A DNA stretch of 64,000 nt from Bacillus sp. DNRA2 (GTDB lineage: Bacteria; Bacillota; Bacilli; Bacillales; Cytobacillaceae), in the NCBI RefSeq assembly GCF_012843265.1, contig NZ_JABAIT010000008.1, positions 62,001 through 126,000 on the forward strand. The letters run 5' to 3'. The position numbers and the translations under genes were made by a program. Shown here one piece after another: positions 62,607-64,000 of this stretch. The notes below the pieces were generated by a model. It was not told where the DNA came from. It saw only the letters and a list, made by a program, of their open reading frames with translations, and made no database searches. Numbering within the stretch: the stretch's first letter is position 1; each line of letters opens with the position of its first letter.

Positions 62607-62765
62607 ATTCACCTTCCTTAATGTTATTGTATCAGTTATTCTTTCCGAAAACGGTTTCAATTATTACAACTTTTTGAAAATTATTTTAAGTATTTTTTAT
62701 GTTAATAATCATGAAAACAAAATTGTAAAAAAATGCGAATTTTTCGTTCAAGTGTCAACAACAAA

Positions 62766-62795
62766 AAAGCTAACCAAAATATCATGGTTAGCTTT
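62766..62795 (-). terminator. Terminator of yneN
   Basis: AAAGCTAACCA / TGGTTAGCTTT is a perfect 11-bp stem with an 8-base loop. On the minus strand it is followed by TTTGTTG. Confidence 0.88.
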
Positions 62796-62800
62796 AAGAG

Positions 62801-63310
62801 TTATTTAGTGTTTTTTTCCATATCTTCGAGTTTCATCGAGCCATTAATTTTTTGTTTAATAACACCCTTCTCATCAATAAAGAATGTGGTTGGAATAGAA
62901 ACAATTCCGTAGTCGCGATTCACTTCATTTTTTTCATCTAACAGAATCGGAAAAGTGATACCGTATTCTTTTGCAAAACCTTCAACATCGTTTGTAGTAT
63001 CCATATTAACTGCTAATATTTCAACACGATCTTTATTTCCTTCATAAAACTTCTCCATATCTGGCATTTCAGCTTTACATGGCGGACACCAAGTTGCCCA
63101 AAAGTTTAACATGACTTTTTTGCCTTTATAATCAGATAACTTAACTGTATCTCCGGCTAAGGTTTTAAGTTCAAAATCGGGCGGTGTATTGCCAATTTCA
63201 AAACCAACCTCTTTCCCTGAATTATCTTGGTCGTCTTTCCCCATTGCCTGTACCATTGCTACAGCAAATAAGGCTACAATGACGACTGCAGCAATTACTT
63301 TTTTAATCAT
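62801..63310 (-). CDS. yneN: Membrane-anchored thiol-disulfide oxidoreductase, ResA/YneN-like
   Basis: The 169-residue protein has an uncleaved signal anchor (IAAVVIVALFAVAMVQA) and an extracytoplasmic thioredoxin domain. NFWATWCPPCKAEMPD carries the CPPC active site, and IVSIPTTFFIDEKG the cis-Pro. It reduces or exchanges disulfides outside the membrane, as in cytochrome c or spore maturation. GAGGAGG precedes the ATG. It lies between citB and the sspN-tlp genes, as yneN does in B. subtilis. Confidence 0.92.
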   Translation of the reverse strand: MIKKVIAAVVIVALFAVAMVQAMGKDDQDNSGKEVGFEIGNTPPDFELKTLAGDTVKLSDYKGKKVMLNFWATWCPPCKAEMPDMEKFYEGNKDRVEILAVNMDTTNDVEGFAKEYGITFPILLDEKNEVNRDYGIVSIPTTFFIDEKGVIKQKINGSMKLEDMEKNTK

Positions 63311-63444
63311 GCTGCGCCTCCTCTAAATTATTACTATTGAAAATATTTTAACCTAAAAAACTTAATATAACAAAGCCGTTTACCTATTTAAATGTGACAA
63401 ATTAACGAAATACCTATACGGGTATTAATTTATCCCAAAAAAAA

Positions 63445-63470
63445 GCACCCGATAACTAATTATCGGGTGC
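63445..63470 (-). terminator. Terminator of citB
   Basis: GCACCCGATAA / TTATCGGGTGC is an 11-bp perfect stem with a 4-base loop. Eight T follow on the minus strand. Confidence 0.93.
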
Positions 63471-63480
63471 CTTTTAACGA

Positions 63481-64000
63481 TTAGTTAGCTTTAGCAGCTT
63501 TAACTTTTTCGCGTAATACCATTTGAAGGATACCACCATGACGGTAGTAGTCGATCTCAACTTCTGAGTCGAAACGAACAAGAACTTCGAATTCTTTCTT
63601 GTTGCCAGCTTCGTCAGTTGCTGTAACTTTTACCATATCACGAGGTCTAACATTTTCATCAACTTGAACTTCGATTGTTTCTTTACCAGTTAAGCCAAGT
63701 GTTTCAGCGCTTTCGCCAGCTTTGAACTGAAGCGGAAGAACTCCCATTAACACTAGGTTTGAACGGTGGATACGCTCGAAGCTTTGAGCGATAACAGTCT
63801 TGATACCTAATAGGTTAGTACCTTTAGCAGCCCAGTCACGAGAAGAACCCATACCGTAATCGTTACCAGCAAGGATTGCAAGACCAGTTCCGTTTTCTTT
63901 GTACTTCATGCAAGCATCAAAGATTGCCATTACTTCACCAGTTGGCCAGTAAGTTGTTAATCCACCTTCAGTACCAGGAGCAATCTGGTTACGGATACGG
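63481..64000 (-). CDS. citB: Aconitate hydratase, C-terminal part
   Basis: Only the last 173 codons are present; the gene continues beyond the right edge. The visible part holds the swivel-domain motifs [35 protein letters not shown] and the tail [13 protein letters not shown]. The upstream in-frame residues ([20 protein letters not shown]) confirm that it is not a separate short gene. Aconitase isomerises citrate to isocitrate in the TCA cycle. Its position next to yneN matches B. subtilis. Confidence 0.95.
   Translation of the reverse strand, partial: RIRNQIAPGTEGGLTTYWPTGEVMAIFDACMKYKENGTGLAILAGNDYGMGSSRDWAAKGTNLLGIKTVIAQSFERIHRSNLVLMGVLPLQFKAGESAETLGLTGKETIEVQVDENVRPRDMVKVTATDEAGNKKEFEVLVRFDSEVEIDYYRHGGILQMVLREKVKAAKAN

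Noticed and set aside
62607-62660. Fur box upstream of the FbpB-like gene
   Set aside because: The sequence near 62617-62640 matches the 7-1-7 Fur motif only partly, so iron control is not claimed.

Overview
The window comes from a low-GC, endospore-forming Firmicute of the family Bacillaceae (Bacillus/Neobacillus-like; the species cannot be fixed from sequence alone). The reasons are strong AGGAGG-type ribosome binding sites with many TTG/GTG starts, Bacillus-type BirA, FapR and LexA operators, the small spore proteins Tlp and SspN, an exosporium-type collagen-like protein, a class IV PHA cluster (phaR-phaB-phaC with divergent phaP), and a long block that follows the Bacillus subtilis parC-parE-yneT-plsY-yneR-yneQ-yneP-tlp-sspN-yneN-citB order.

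Layout. 0-5 kb: end of an acyl-CoA ligase gene, bioY under a BirA operator, a lone hypothetical gene, a flavodoxin, a DUF2087-type regulator with a GIY-YIG protein, and an AraC regulator with a receiver-like N-terminus. 5-10 kb: a DUF485/acetate-type symporter pair, then fabH-fabF under a FapR box. 10-15.3 kb: two adjacent cell-wall proteins (LysM/GH18 and LysM/NlpC-P60) that share an unusual N-terminal domain. 15.5-21.5 kb: a ytr-like operon with a GntR regulator, two ABC systems and an ECF sigma factor between them. 21.8-24.1 kb: quinol-type nitric oxide reductase. 24.1-27.5 kb: PHA genes. 27.6-29.0 kb: a decayed IS3-family element inside the phaP terminator. 29-38 kb: a GH18 enzyme, a zinc protease, cysK, a Lon-like protease, a HAD hydrolase, a degenerate tyrosine recombinase and a cytoplasmic BtuF-like protein. 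38-44 kb: a DMT transporter, a free-standing LAGLIDADG endonuclease with a small two-repeat protein, a glycosyltransferase, a collagen-like spore-surface protein and a secreted protein. 44-64 kb: the parC to citB backbone, interrupted by accessory genes.

Two themes run through the window. One is the spore and its envelope: the collagen-like protein with an adjacent glycosyltransferase, several GH18/LysM proteins, Tlp/SspN, and a kinase of the sporulation type. The other is carbon and lipid handling: acetate uptake, FabH/FabF, PlsY, BioY and PHA storage.

The best candidate for an undescribed system is the five-gene cluster at 56.8-61.8 kb. It holds two small DUF2642/LSm-like proteins, two glycosyltransferases each built from two GT-A domains in tandem, and a UDP-sugar dehydrogenase between them. 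The genes are mostly translationally coupled, and the cluster sits in the otherwise conserved yneP-tlp interval. Second-rank candidates are the sigma factor embedded in the ytr-like operon, the LAGLIDADG/two-repeat protein pair, and the shared N-terminal domain of the LysM pair.
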